Origin: Effrenium voratum
Lineage: Eukaryota; Sar; Dinophyceae; Suessiales; Symbiodiniaceae
DNA: 64,000 bases
Assembly: GCA_963377175.1 (NCBI GenBank)
Contig: CAUJNA010002813.1
Coordinates: forward strand, 802,228-866,227
Reading direction: 5' to 3'
The notes under the pieces were generated by a model, which was given only the letters and a program-made list of their open reading frames with translations, was not told the DNA's origin and did not search any database. Below, piece after piece: positions 14,901 to 28,400 of this stretch (positions are counted from its first letter, which is position 1; the number at the start of each line of letters is the position of its first letter). A program made the position numbers and the translations under genes.

Positions 14901-17900
14901 ATGGAACCCCGGCTGCAGATCGGCCATGTAGTTACATCCAAGGGGAACAGGTCACCTCAAAGTTGAGCAAAGGACATGTGAAGGCCCTTGGGTTCGTGTT
15001 TGAGGCTGTGGAATCATTTTTGGATGCTGACAGAGTGCGGCAACAGGATATTGCCCCTTTTCTGGGGGGTAAACATCACCTTTTTGGTCCCTGTAAGGTG
15101 AGTCCCCCTTGGTAGAGGTGACGTGTTCATTGGAAACAACGGGAACCCTGTGCAAGTGTGCACAAAATGGGTGGAGTGCGGCGCATCGAACATGTTGCCA
15201 GCAGCACCACTCTCCAACTCTCCACCCCTCCCCCTGGAGGTCAGCCAGGAAGCTTGAACTTGGCGAACACTTGGAACCCCCGGTGCACGCGCTCCTCAGC
15301 GCCCCAAGATCAGATGTGGCCCGTTTTGAGGGAAACCACGAACTTGTTTGGGGCTGGTTGAAAGGGAGCTGACATTGAAACACCCATTTGGGAGTGTTTG
15401 ATTGGGAAACCAAACGGTGGTGGAGTGTCTGCAGGCAAATCCAATGATACGCCGCTGTAGATGAATATGGAATCCACGCACCCTCATTGTGGAGGAATCT
15501 CCTTTTGGGGGACCCCGTTTGGAAGTTGGAAGTTGGAATGGGTGTCGTTGTTTGACGAAAATCTGGCAACCCCGCATTTCCAGATTTGTTGCCTTGAAAC
15601 CAAATCAAATGGGGAAAATTACAGCGTATTAAGAAACACACATAAGCCATGTTACCCCTAAAGACAAACCAAAATCATGGTAGCCAGCCAGATTGCCTGC
15701 GCGATTTGGGCTTTTCTCTGAAAATGGGGAACCCCCAGCAATTGGTGTTGCCCGTTTGCATTTGGTTTCCCTCAAACGAACCCAACAGCAATTCGACACA
15801 AGCCCAAATACCGAAAGGCGCGAGGATTCTGGAGGTGGAGCTTGTTCGAGTGGCCACTCACCCCACCCCACAAAGATCCCCTCCGCCCCCCCCTATCCCC
15901 CCCCCCCCCATCCCCCCCATCCCCCCATCCCGCCCCCATCTCCCCCCCGCCCCCCTTCCCCCGCTGTCCGACGACCCGACGGCCAGGGCACGTAGAGGTT
16001 CTCCATCCTCTGGGCCTCGCTCTCCTCCCCGCCGTAGAAGCAGATGGACTCCTCGGTGGCGTGGAGGGACGAAATACGCGAAGCGCACCAGTTGAAATCG
16101 GGGGGTTCTCCCAGAATTCGAAGCGGGTTTCATCCATCATGTTGAACAATACACTTGACCTAAACAAAACCCTGGTTAAAATTGAGCTGATAAGAGGGAA
16201 AACTCGACGAGCACCGAACCAGGCAACATACTGGTCCTGATTGAAAGGACAACCAGGCAACATGCTGCTCCTGGTTGACAATAGACGAAGAAGGCCTGCT
16301 TGGTGGTCTGGTGCTCAAGCCCGGCTGATCAACCGTTTCTGATGATAATCCCACCTGGTTGATTCTCTGCTGCTTGAACGTGGCGCATTGAATCCGGGCA
16401 ATGTTGTTTCAGTGTCGTTGCCACCCTGTTTGAGGCCCCCAAGACAAGGTCTCAAAAGGGGAGTGCCTGGCAAAACCAAAGCATTGGGCAAATTTCGAGG
16501 CGAACTATATGAATGACTTGTCCTTAGCTCCATTCTCTGGCCTGCAATGAATGACTCACACATCCCTGAGTGCATCGCCAGAAGCTTTTTCGGGGGATGA
16601 GTCTTAAAAGGAATGAACATGTCATCCTTTTGGGCGGTATCAGGCCAGTGTATGACGAAGCGCACCACCCAAATCCGCTCACATGCGCCATTTAAGAGTG
16701 ACGGGCTTGGGTTGGTTGTAACCATAAGATGACCCGTGCCCGCCGTGCAAAATCACCCGACATCTGCGATACCAACTGGTTGATTCCCATCAGAAAGTCG
16801 CCCCCAATGTCCCAATCCAACTTGCACATGTCACAATGACCAGCGGCGTCAAAATAGGCTCCGTTGGCTTTCCTTTGGCTTTCCCAAGCCAGCCTTGAAA
16901 AGGGGTACCGAGCCAGAAAGCACAGACCTAATTGTACGGTGGTGGGGCTGCCCCTTCTGGGTGCATTCAAGTGCCAGAAAGCTCAAAAGCCAAGGGACCG
17001 GATCGCTGAACCACCCAGAAACGGAACCCCCATGGACTTTTTCCACGCCCGATTTCGGCTTTCGGCGGAGGCGCCGCGAAGAGGCGGCACTTGGAGTAGG
17101 CCGCCCGCAGCGCGGCTTCCGCGGACTGCACCTCCGCCTGCGCCTGGCGGAGGTGAACGCTCAGGCGGCGGGAGGAAAAACCAAAGGAACCGAACCGGCA
17201 AAACGAAGAGCAGGTATACATGGAGACATGGAGATTGTGCCAATCCAGGATAACATTAGGTGTAAGGTGTTCACCTCATGTTAGGTCCCCTAAACCCTAA
17301 ACCCAAGGAACTCAAAAGACAACGCCCGACATAAGGGTGTGTCTTCTTTGGGGAACCCCCCTGTTGTTGTTCTAAAGGAAAACCGAAAGATGCGCCATTC
17401 TGATGGGGAAAGAAGGGGCCCGAAGTCAAGAAAAACTTGTCACTTGTTTATATAAGCAGCGCCCAGAACCCAGTTCTGCCAACCTAGTGGAAAAGCTGTA
17501 TTTTACGCGTACTACACCCCTCAAGAAACTCCAGGTAGAACCAGCTGACAAGGTCACCAGGAGTCGGTTTTGGTTTTGGGCGCTCACGGTTTGAATGCGC
17601 CAAAGGGAGGCGTCGAAGAAACGACGAATCGATGCAAAGGGTTCCCTATAGCTAGGAGCACATCACCCAAAAGGACACTCTAACTTGCCCGCAAGTCGTG
17701 CACATCATGCTACAAGGGGTATAAAACTCGGCCAAACTCCAGTTTGCGGCCTTTTACTGAGGATTGACTGTCCAAATTTGTTAGGCCGTTGCTTGCATAG
17801 GCTTGCATAGGTTTGATGTCGCCTGTGGCTTCAAGCCGTCCACTCATCCCAGAAAAGGTCTTCTCACTCAGCCTTCACATGGTGAGCTATCTTGGGCAAG

Positions 17901-19363
17901 GCGATACGTCGAGTGGACTCATTCTTAACACAAGGCACACACACACACACTGGACCAAGATAGGAGAATTGTGAAAGACTATCCTCAACACTGCTCTACT
18001 TCAATGAATAAGGCTGCTCACCCCAGGGTTTGGGTAGGTCTGCCGTTTGACAATTTGGGGGAAAACACAAAACACTAAAGGTCATCAAAGAGCAAACTCT
18101 GGTCGGCAGAATCCAGCTCGAATGACTGCTGTTTCCCATGCAAATCTATGGGTCGCGATTGGACTGGAGCAAGAAACGGAAGTCACTGGTGGAAGGATCG
18201 TAAGAGGACTCCTTGCCCAGGGAGACAAACCCAGCGCTTCCAATTCCCGGGAGCCACTATTCAAGAAGAGCGCGGACCATCCCTGACATGTTTGAGTGGT
18301 CGCTGGGCTCTTTGCCTCGTTTGATTTTCACATCAGGATCGCAAGACCATCCCCCAACCGACTAAGAAATATCCCTCGGGCCTTGGTGAGGCCATCCGCT
18401 GCAACAACGGTGGGAACCAAGGACACAAGAACCACCGTGAAAGCTATGCCTCGGTGCCGATCCCCAGGTCCCGAGTCCCGGGGGAGAAAACAGGGCGAAC
18501 ATCGGAGCAATGGTCTCTCGAGAGGGAAGTAGCAACACAGGCAACTTGGCGTGCATCCGAGCGTTTCAGGTTCCAGAAGAAAATGACATATACAAACACC
18601 TGGTCAAACAAAGCACAAACTGCCTGGGCACAAGCGTCCTGGTTCTATTTAGGCGCTCCAAACAATTATAACATGATATAACATGGCACATGGCGTCTCA
18701 TCAAAAACATGGGGGGGTCCATCTTCTGGCAAACACGAGGCACCAAAAGCAAGGAGAAAGTGGCAGCTCTTCAAGAAAGCGACAGTTGGGTATGCCTTTC
18801 CGAGGTGGTGTAAAAGGGAAGTCAAAGGAAGAAAGTCGCCATTTGATCTGGGGGTCAGTGCAACAAACCCATGCTGAAAGCGGCAGCATGTCAGTGTCAC
18901 GATATGCCTAGAGCTTGGCTCGCTCTTTCCAGCTCCCAAAGTATACAAGTTTGGGATTTGATTCATGCAGCCACCAGAAGGGATAAGTTGGGCTTTTGAA
19001 AAGGGACCTGAAAAGGAAACATACCCTGTGATAAGCTGATAAGTTGGGCTACACACACACACACATGGCGGCAAAAACAATGTGAAACGATTCAGTGAGT
19101 AATGCCATCTGGTTACACTACGAAGTCGCTACAAGACTAGGCCACTTTGCTAAAAGGTGCCACTTCGGCCTGCACAAAGCGGCTCAAGCACTGCCAAACA
19201 CACCCACGCACACAAAGTCACAAGCAAGCAAGCAGGCAAGCAGGCAGGCAGGCAAGCAGGCAGGCAAGCAGGCAGGCAAGCAAGCAAGCAAGCAACCAAT
19301 TACACACAGACGAGCAAACATTGTAACAAGCAAGCAAGCAAACAAGCAAACAAACCAACAACT

Positions 19364-19415
<52 letters not shown>

Positions 19416-22400
19416 GCAAGCAAGCAAGCAAGCAAACAAGCAAACACACAAGCAAACACACAAGCAGACAAGGAAACAAAAAAAGCACGCACACACGCAT
19501 GCACACATGCATGCATGGGAAGCAAGCAAGCAAGCAAGCAAGGAAGCAAGCAAGGAAGCAAGCAAGGAAACGAACAAACAAACAAACAAACAAACAAACA
19601 AACAAACAAACAAACAAACAAAGAAACAAAACAAACAAACAAACAAACAAACAAACAAACAAACAAACACACAAACAAACAAAACAAAACAAAACAAAAC
19701 ACAACAAAACAAACAAACAAACAAACAAACAAACAAACAAACAAACAAAACAAAACAAAACAAAACAAAACAAAACAAACAAACAAACAAACAAACAAAC
19801 AAACAAACAAACAAACAAACAAACACACAAACAAACAAAACAAAACAAAACAAAACAAAACAAAACAAAACAAAACAAACAAACAAACAAACAAACAAAC
19901 AAACAAACAAACAAACAAACAAACAACCACACGCACAAACAAACAGCGGCACAAACATGAGTTGCTATATGCTGCAGTGCCACAGCTGTGGAGTGTACAA
20001 TCTTCCCAACCAGCCAAAATGGAGACTGCCGGTGCAGCTCTTAACTACCTCTGACTCCTGGAAGAACCACACAGCAAGCAATATCGAGGCTGTCCAAAAT
20101 GAGAGAAAGGACCTCTGGGATGGCCGGCTTAGCAACCCACGAGTCTTGAGTGGATTGCCCCAAGTTCAAACTTTTGCGCAACTAGACTGGTCGTCCCGCA
20201 GAAAGGTATGGACGCAGGAATGGACGCAGGGAGTGAGATAAAACAAAAGTCCACTTTGCTTCTTGTGAAGTGAGAATGAAGGAGCTATAAAAGGCAAGCA
20301 CCAAACATATTCTTGATCGGTGGCTTGGAAAGCACCCGACCAGGGTGTGGTTCAAAGCCCTATCCAAGACGCCCTCCCCCAAAGATCCCAGTTCTCACTA
20401 TGCTTAGGACAACCAGGGGTTTCCAAGTGGTTTTCCTTGGTTGCCCGCACCCGACACGGATCGGACGCGGACTAAACAAACGCAGGGCGAGCTTCCAGTT
20501 TCTGGGGCCTCGGAAGCGCGATTCTGCGTCTGGCGTCATGCGCGGTGCATGGGGGTCCACTTGCAAACGGCGCGGCGGAAAGAGTTGAGACCTTGCGGAA
20601 CTTGCAATATCTAAGGCTTTTCCAGTAGGTGAACCCCAGTAGCACTCAATCCATCCTAACTTGAGTTTCAGTTCCTGGCCCGGAAGTCGCTCCCGCAGCC
20701 GTTGCTCTCCGTGCTTCTTTGAGCCTAGTTGCCTCTTTCACTGGCCCCCCCCCCCTCCCCTCTTCCAAGGACCCCCCCGACCCACCCTCCCGCCCCCAAG
20801 GACCCCCTTCCCCGCCGAGGCGCCGATGGAGGGCATGCCCCAGCCCGGGGCGCCGCCCTCGGCCTCGGAGTAGGCCACCGCCACGGTGAAGATGAGGAAG
20901 AAGAGCTGGCAGCACGCCCCGCTCTCCGGCTTCATAATCCTGGGATCCAAAGATGGGCTTCACTGGCATCCATCTTTCTTTTAGGAAGAAAAATATAGTT
21001 GTGGGAATCATGGGATCTTGTTTTGAAGGGGAAAAAGATGTTCGTCGTGGAAGGCATCACTGGCATCCATCTCTTTTGGTGAAGGGGAAAAATGATGTTC
21101 GTTGTGGAATCCACTGATGCGAGGAAACACCAAGAGAACCCCGCAACCAGGGCTGGGCGTGTCTAAATCGGAGACTCGGTTTTTGGACGGTTCAAAAGGA
21201 AAACCAAGAGGAAACCAGGGGTCCCCAATTCTGAGAACTAGGAAACAAAATGAAGGAACCCCTCAAAAATGGTTGGTGAATCCTCAGACGACTTTTGATG
21301 ACAGAGAAGCGCACAAACATTGAGGTAGTTGGTAGTTTCCTGGTAGTTGATAATCCTGAGATAGTGAACAGCTCAAAACAAATGGCCGGACGGCACCAAT
21401 TCAGGAATTCAGCTTCCTAATGTTCGGGCTTTTTCGACAGACTCAAGCGTTTCGCAAAAGCAATACCCCCAGAAGCTTGCCTTGGAAACGGCCTCTGAAA
21501 CTGATCAGCAGTCCTCAGAACGGGAGCTTTGGCGGAACATGGGCTCTGGGTGTCGCGGCTCCGACCGGAACCAAGCCCGTGGGTTTGGTCCGATCCCGGA
21601 TCGACGCGCACGGATCGATGCTGGAGCCGGGATCCGGTTTCGCCAGTTCCAACAAGATGCGCTTGCCAAGGGAAAAAGAAACAACGTCAAATGTACAGAT
21701 CTGGGGAAAGTGCAGGCCAGATCTGCGAGCGGACAAACTTCGGCGTCAAGGTCGGGTTCAGGCACATTGGGAACGTCCATCTTTTCAGTTGCAAGGATAC
21801 AGTCACCAACCATGGGGGGGGGCGGTCTCTACTTTTGGCACAGCCAATCTACGCAGCTGAACCCGGTGCCATCTTCATTGAAGCTTTCGAGAGGTTCAAG
21901 ACCTTTTTGCTCGAGATTGAGAAGCTTGCTGGGACCCCCCCACCATCCCTTGTAAGTTCCCTGAGTATCTCTAGGTTCATTCTCTAGTATCCGCGAGAAA
22001 ACTGCAACGAGAAAGCCATTTGGTATTCGGCCAAGTTGCCCGCCGAAGACGAATTCAAAGAGAAACTGCAGGAGGAGATCCGTGTCGTTGGTGATGCGCG
22101 CATCCGGCGTGTCCACGCGGTAGTCCAAATTCCTGGTGGCGCAAATGGTCTCCGCGCCGGAAAGCCACAGCAATCGATTTGTTGGGGTCGATGGTGTGTA
22201 TCAATTGGGAACCCGCAAAGTGGTGGTCTGGTTGGTTTCCCCCTACATCCGCACCCTCAAAAAAAGAGACCGGGGGACTGCGGTAGTGCACTTCTTGTTG
22301 TTTTGAGGTTTAATATCTTCAAGTCAAACGCATTGAGTGTTTGCAACTGTGAGTTCTGAATCACGCAGGGTCCTCTACATGGATTTGTGTACCATGCTGC

Positions 22401-25400
22401 TGCTGGCTGCAATTCTCTTAGCATCGTCCGTTTCATCCCTGTCTGGCATTCCTATACTGCCCGTGCTGTTAGGTTTGCAGAGCGAATGCGCGGAGAGGAC
22501 GGAAAGCTCGCAATCCAAGAAGCAGTTGCACAGACAGTTTCCTACAGAACTCGGGTGTGTTTTTCTCATCTAGACAAAATGGCTGTTTCTTCTAATTTGC
22601 CTGACCCTTCAAGTGAGTAAACAACCAATAGACACTCCAGGACCACGCAATTTCATTTCTAGTGGTTTGTAAAATTCAAATTGCAAGGCGTTAAGTTTAA
22701 CTGGATTTCAATCAGAATTCAATGGGAATGACTATATTGAATCAACTGTAAATCGGAATTTGCTTTCCAAGTAGGAGTTTCATGAGGATATATTTGTAGG
22801 TAAGACAATCTGGTTGTTTCTTCGAAGCAATCTAATTAGAATCCGTGTTGGACTTAGATGTTATATAGGAACTACTGTCCAAGTAGGATCAAAGTTAGAA
22901 TAACATAGAATTAAACTAGAATGCAGTGAGGAAAGACAAGCTGGTTGCTTCTTCTAATATAAGAATTCTTATGTTGAATGTGATATCAAATGAAGATTCC
23001 TTTCCAAAACGGGTTTCAACTGGGATAAATTAAAGAGTCCTTATTTTGAATAGGAACATAAATATGTACTCCTTTCCAATCTTGAATTAGAGTTCAATTG
23101 GGGTGTGGTATGGGAAGACACGCTGGTGATTTGTGGTATTTGTTTGACTCAAATTATTATGTTGGATTAGACTTTACAAAGACTTCCGTTGCAAATGTGA
23201 TTCAATTGTGATTTCACTAATTCTCGACTGTGCTGGTTCTTACTAGAAACTAATTAGCATCTAGAAAGGAACCTCAAGCTGGCTGCAGGGACCCTCTGGA
23301 TGGTGATTTGCTGATTTCCCTGTTAACACAGCGGATCCCACACCGGCAACAGAAAGCAGTACCTTTTGTCCCGCGTGCAAATAGCTCGAGTTGGACTTAC
23401 GGTCGATCAGTGGTTGTTTTTGACATCGAGAGCTCGTTGCCACCCTTTAGGATCCACAGTGACTCACAAATATGCCATGAAGGCTTCAAGGGAAACCCTG
23501 AAAGGCCCCGCAAGCCACTTACTCGAAAGAGTCCAGAACTCGCTTGGATTCCCAATCAAAGACTGCCTTCGAATGGATATGGATGATTGTTTTGCAGAAC
23601 AGCGGACCCTGGCAATTACACCCTCTCACTTCATGGTGTTGTCCAGTAAAGTGGTAAATGAATTACTGGACCACTACCTTCTGTGGCTTTATATGATGGC
23701 AAACCAAAGCGACACCACCCATCTAGGTTTCCACGAGACAAAGCCGCGTCTCGAACTGCTGCTCATGGCAAAACCTTGCCATGGAATCTGCGTGAGATAG
23801 AGATGCAACAAGCCACCATCCTAAGGAAACAGATTAGATTACGAAGTGAACAAAGGTGATTCAAAATATTACAAAGTGTTAGTTGTAAAATATTAACACA
23901 AAGAACATGAGAAGTCAAGTAACAATGATAAAGGTGTTTGATAATTCTAGATTCTAGGCATAAAGAAACCATGAGAACATATAAACATGATAAGCGCCTA
24001 AAGGCAAATGGCATGTGCTCCAAATTCCCGGATTTAGGAATTAACAGGTCTTCATCATTGTCTCCGGAACAAATGTAATACTATTCCAGAATATCCTGAT
24101 TCATGTAATTGACTTTCTCTTTCTCTCTTCTTATCACAGCCTTTAACACCGTGAAGCAGTCGAGGAATCCTTATCCGTTCACTCTCGTACCCATGACGCT
24201 TGGTAGCACATCTTGATACCTCTAATTTCGATCCCCCAGTGCTTGCAGGCAAGCTATGGTAGGCAGGAGAAACGATGGTGGAAACCCTAGAAAGTGTCTA
24301 GACTTTGGGGGCTCCATCTGGTTTCAAGAAAGCCCCCCGTCATTTTCAACATCTACAAAAAACACCTCCCCTAACTATTTTTGGCACCCAATTTCCTATC
24401 CGCAAGCCTCTTCCTAAGCCGGTTGCCGAGGTACCCCATGGTGTAGTAGAGCCGTCCCTCGCGGCTCATGTACCCCGCGTGGTGGTGCTCCGTCAAGGAC
24501 TTCCGAAACGCGATCATGGCGCGCATGCCGCAGAAGTTCATCGCCGCCTGCGCGAAGCTGCGAAGCTGCGAAGCTGCGAAGCTGCGAAGCTGCGAAGCTG
24601 CGACCCGGGGGGGGGGAGCCTCTTCTCCTGTCCTTTCAAATAGTGTGCGTGCCACGGAAGCTCCTGCTAGATTTCTTTTGGTGAGCAAGCCAACCAAAAC
24701 CAAACCAAACGCAAGCAAGCCCTACAAACACTCCACACGGCGGGCAGGGAGTTCCCGAAATGCATCCCAAATTAACCCTTAAAGATTGTGCAAGCCAACC
24801 CGTAGGCGACAGCAAAGCTCTAAGATATCCTTAAACCAACCGCAAAACCACCCTAACCCAACCCGAAACTAACTCCAACTAGTCTCACCCACCATTCAAC
24901 AGGGGATATTATGTTATTGCATTACATATGTATGGGGTGTCTTTTTTGAGGGTACCCCTGTTTTGTTGCTTTAAAAGAACAAAAAAAGGAAACTCACCCA
25001 TTTTGGGTGTCCCCTAAATTGGTTGGACCCCTGCGCTGAAGCGCTGCATCGGACCTTCAGAATGGCGATGGAGGCGTTGTAGCCCAACATGATAACCACA
25101 AAGTCACGGAAGGATGACGGCAGGTCCACCTTCACCTATGGGTCAGGGTCAGGTGAATGGTTGGGGCTTAGAGGAATCACAGGTGTCTGGCGCGTGTTGT
25201 TTCAGAGCGCAGGAACCCAATCAAACATTGACCGCTGGGTTGAGACAGATATGGTCATAGCCACGTTGCCCCAGGGTCCAAGGTGTTGCAGCCGGCCGCA
25301 AAGTCGCGTCGGATTTCCGGGCTCCCTCCTCTTGACCCCGATCATGGAGAGCGACAAAACGCAGCGGCTTGCTGATACAAAGTCCTCATGGCTATCTTTA

Positions 25401-28400
25401 GGTGCAACTTTCTACTTATGCGCCGGGCTGGCATATGTGAAGTTTTCTTCGTCTAGGTCCTCCAGTAGAGAGGTTAGAATAAGGGTACCCTTTTTCGTGT
25501 AGTCTATTTTAGTAGGGGAACAATGGGCACTACTGGGGGGACCTAGTTGTGAACAAATTCAGTTGCCCGTGACTCACCAGACCCTTCCTCTTCTCCTCGT
25601 CTTTGGCCGTTCTTTTTGGCTCCTTCTGCTATCTCTCCCATTGCCCTTTTCGGCTTCCTCCTTGCCAGCTGTCGCCCACGGCCCGTAGAAAGTAGACTCT
25701 CTTGTTTGCATCTGCTTGACACATTTGACCAGCTCACTCTGGAGAAGCGAAGCATGGGTCTGCGTGCGATTCAGCACGCCCGAGGTGAAGTACAAGGCCA
25801 GGGCGTCTGTGTTACAGCCAGTGATGTCATGCTACTTCTGCACGCCTCACATCCCTCGCATTCTCATTGGGCAGGGCTATTACTGATGATATGCCCGTTT
25901 GCTGTACCGCTCATCATTGGCAGCCGGTGTCCTTTTGGACAAACAAATGGCACTGCTAAATGCCGAAAACTGGCACTTCACAAGCTTACATGCAATAGTC
26001 CAAACGTACGGTTGCTCTGCCCACGTTGGCAAACAGATCACAAGATGAGGGGCTGTGGCAGGGTCCAAGCCTTGTTCCACTAACGAATCACGGACCTTCA
26101 AGGCCCACTTAAATGGGATCAACCTGGTGAAATGTCCATATCAAATGAGAATCGCGTTAACATATTGTGAAATATATGTCCCCTCTTCTTGGTCGGTATT
26201 TGCATGGGAAACCAAAAGGAAGCGAACCAGACCGATTCCTCACCAAGCTGCCATGGTCCAGAGCGGCCGCACCAAAACGCTGGGCACCTGAGGTCAAAGA
26301 GCCCCAGCTGGCAAAGGACCACATGAAATGGGGCTAAGGACCAAAGTGCGGCACCTGTCAACCTCTTGAAACCTTGGCTGAACTTTGGAGCTTTGGAGTC
26401 TTGCAATGATCGGAATCATCGACCTGGTGGATTATTGCTGCCGGGGGGCTGTTCCCTCCCACACTAAATGAAGGCTCCCCCGTAAAATGACACCAACAAA
26501 CCAGGGAGCTGTTAATCTTGGCTTCTCATTAAATAGATTGCCACGTAGGTTTCAAGGAAAGCTCTCTTGGTTTCGATATTTCGAAGCTTTCGCCTACAAG
26601 GCCAAGGCAGCAAAAGGCAGGTAGATTGAGGTCCAGTCTCCAGGTTCAAGCGTCTGACGCCAAACCTATCCATAAACCAACGCCTAAAACAGTAGACCTG
26701 AACGCCAAAAGCCAAAATCGCTGTCTTGAACCCCAAACCAAAAACCCTAAATGATCCTAGACTCAAAACTAAAACCCTCAGATTTTTTCACGAAATAGCT
26801 TTGCCATTGCGGTGGAAGGATGGAGGCCAGGCCAGTCGCCTCTTTCCCCCCACAGTAGACAAACGGCCAAAAAGAAAAGCGCGGGTGATCTTTCCTCTGG
26901 CAAATGCTTCTCTGCGTCACAAGCGCATCTCCAGCATCGCGGCTGCGGGTTGGCGGTACCCAAGAAGCGCCACAAAGACAAAAGGGGGACATGCCGGCGA
27001 TGCAGGTGTTTCGGCGGTAGATGAGGTGACTGCTCTGTTCGTAACGGACAGCTGTCTCTGATGATGTTCGATATGCAGGGGATGCAAGAGAGAGGAACAT
27101 GTTTGTGCGCGAGTTGTTTCTGCCGGAAAAGGCTGGCGTCTATTTACGGGGCTGCCCAAGTCCGACATCACCAGCATCGCCAGCATCATGCCCAATGCTG
27201 CTGGGGATGCTCTGGGTGAAGGCAAAGGCACAATTGCCTGTGTGTGCCAAGAGGATCACAAGAATCCTATTTTTTGGGCTCTGCCGGCATGTTTGGAGGA
27301 CCCAGAAGCCTCAAACGGGGTGTTTTACAGGGCCCAACATCATTTGTGCAAGGGAACTATCTCAGGGTTGATGCTGACTTTCTTTCATAACTCCTGGTCT
27401 TTGCCAAAAATCTTGCTTTTTCGGGGCACACCCTGTTGCTTGTTGTTTTAAGGAAACACCTCAAAGGCAGCCACTATTTTCAAACCCGGTGAAAGGATGC
27501 ATCCCAACTCGTGACTTGCGGGATCCTCATCCGCTACTTGGGTGCATCAACTGGCCCAACTTCAGCCCATGCCCAAGTCGTGAGGTCCGTTCTGGGGCGA
27601 GCGCCAAGCAGGCAAACAGCCCATAAAGGCCAGAGAGGAAGATGGCATTGGCGAGCCAGAAAAATTGCCTCAGCGAAGAGACCAACACGTGGCCATGCGC
27701 AAGGGACGTCGATGTTTGGGTAGTTGACACTTTAGGCAGGCGATTTTGGCATACCCCTTGTTTGGTCGTGATTTTCGAGGAATCCCCTTGAAGCAGGAGG
27801 GTCGTTAAGGCCAGAAACGCCTGGGGACCCCGAAATTCCTCAGGACCGGCAAACCACGAAACCCCACCTGGCAGATTCTTTTCAATCCAAACGCAGGGTG
27901 CACCCTTCCCACGATCAAAATCGCTGCCCGGAGCCGGCATTCAGATTCAACTTGGGCGACCAAAGGATGTGTTCCCTTGTGCGAGTCCTCAATGGCCATG
28001 GGTAAATCATGACGAACCATGTAGGCAATGTGCACCTACTATTAATCAACCTGGGAGACTAACCCCAGAATTGAAGGATTCCGTCTGAAAGGAAACAGCA
28101 CCAGTGAAAAGAACAAAGGTGTTTACAGTAAACCACTCCCGGAGTCCCAGCATTCTCTTGTTGGCATTTGAGAAATACCGTGAAACTATGGTAAATACCT
28201 ATCGTCCCGAGGACATATCATTTTCTCATAGGATTCTATGTTTTACGTTGCCCCTGTTTTTCTAGCCGAGATGTTACGCATAGTACTACAGTATATAAAT
28301 TGATAGGACATGGTAAGCCCTAGGAACAAGTCCTGGATTTTTTCTAACTTTGGTACGCAGTGACCCTCGAATAAATGACCAGCCAGAAAAACCGACACAA

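Noticed and set aside
14952..15650. 232-residue minus-strand open frame
   Set aside because: Reads through intron repeats, lacks motifs, and does not supply the residues missing between the exons at 15992 and 14134.
19218..19460. Evenly spaced repeats resembling an array
   Set aside because: Tetranucleotide satellite without spacers; not CRISPR.
19095..20054. Open frames of up to 319 residues on both strands
   Set aside because: Made entirely of (CAAG)n/(CAAA)n repeat; Lys-Gln-Thr or Cys-Leu-Phe-Val runs, open in many frames.
21420..21987. Three overlapping plus-strand frames of about 150 residues plus minus-strand frames
   Set aside because: All frames are open because the stretch is poor in stops; no motif, and it lies in an ABC intron on the opposite strand.
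26890..27230. Possible minus-strand exons (FVFVALLGYRQPAAAML and nearby)
   Set aside because: The exons at 28605 and 25806 already join in frame with correct family spacing, leaving no place for them.
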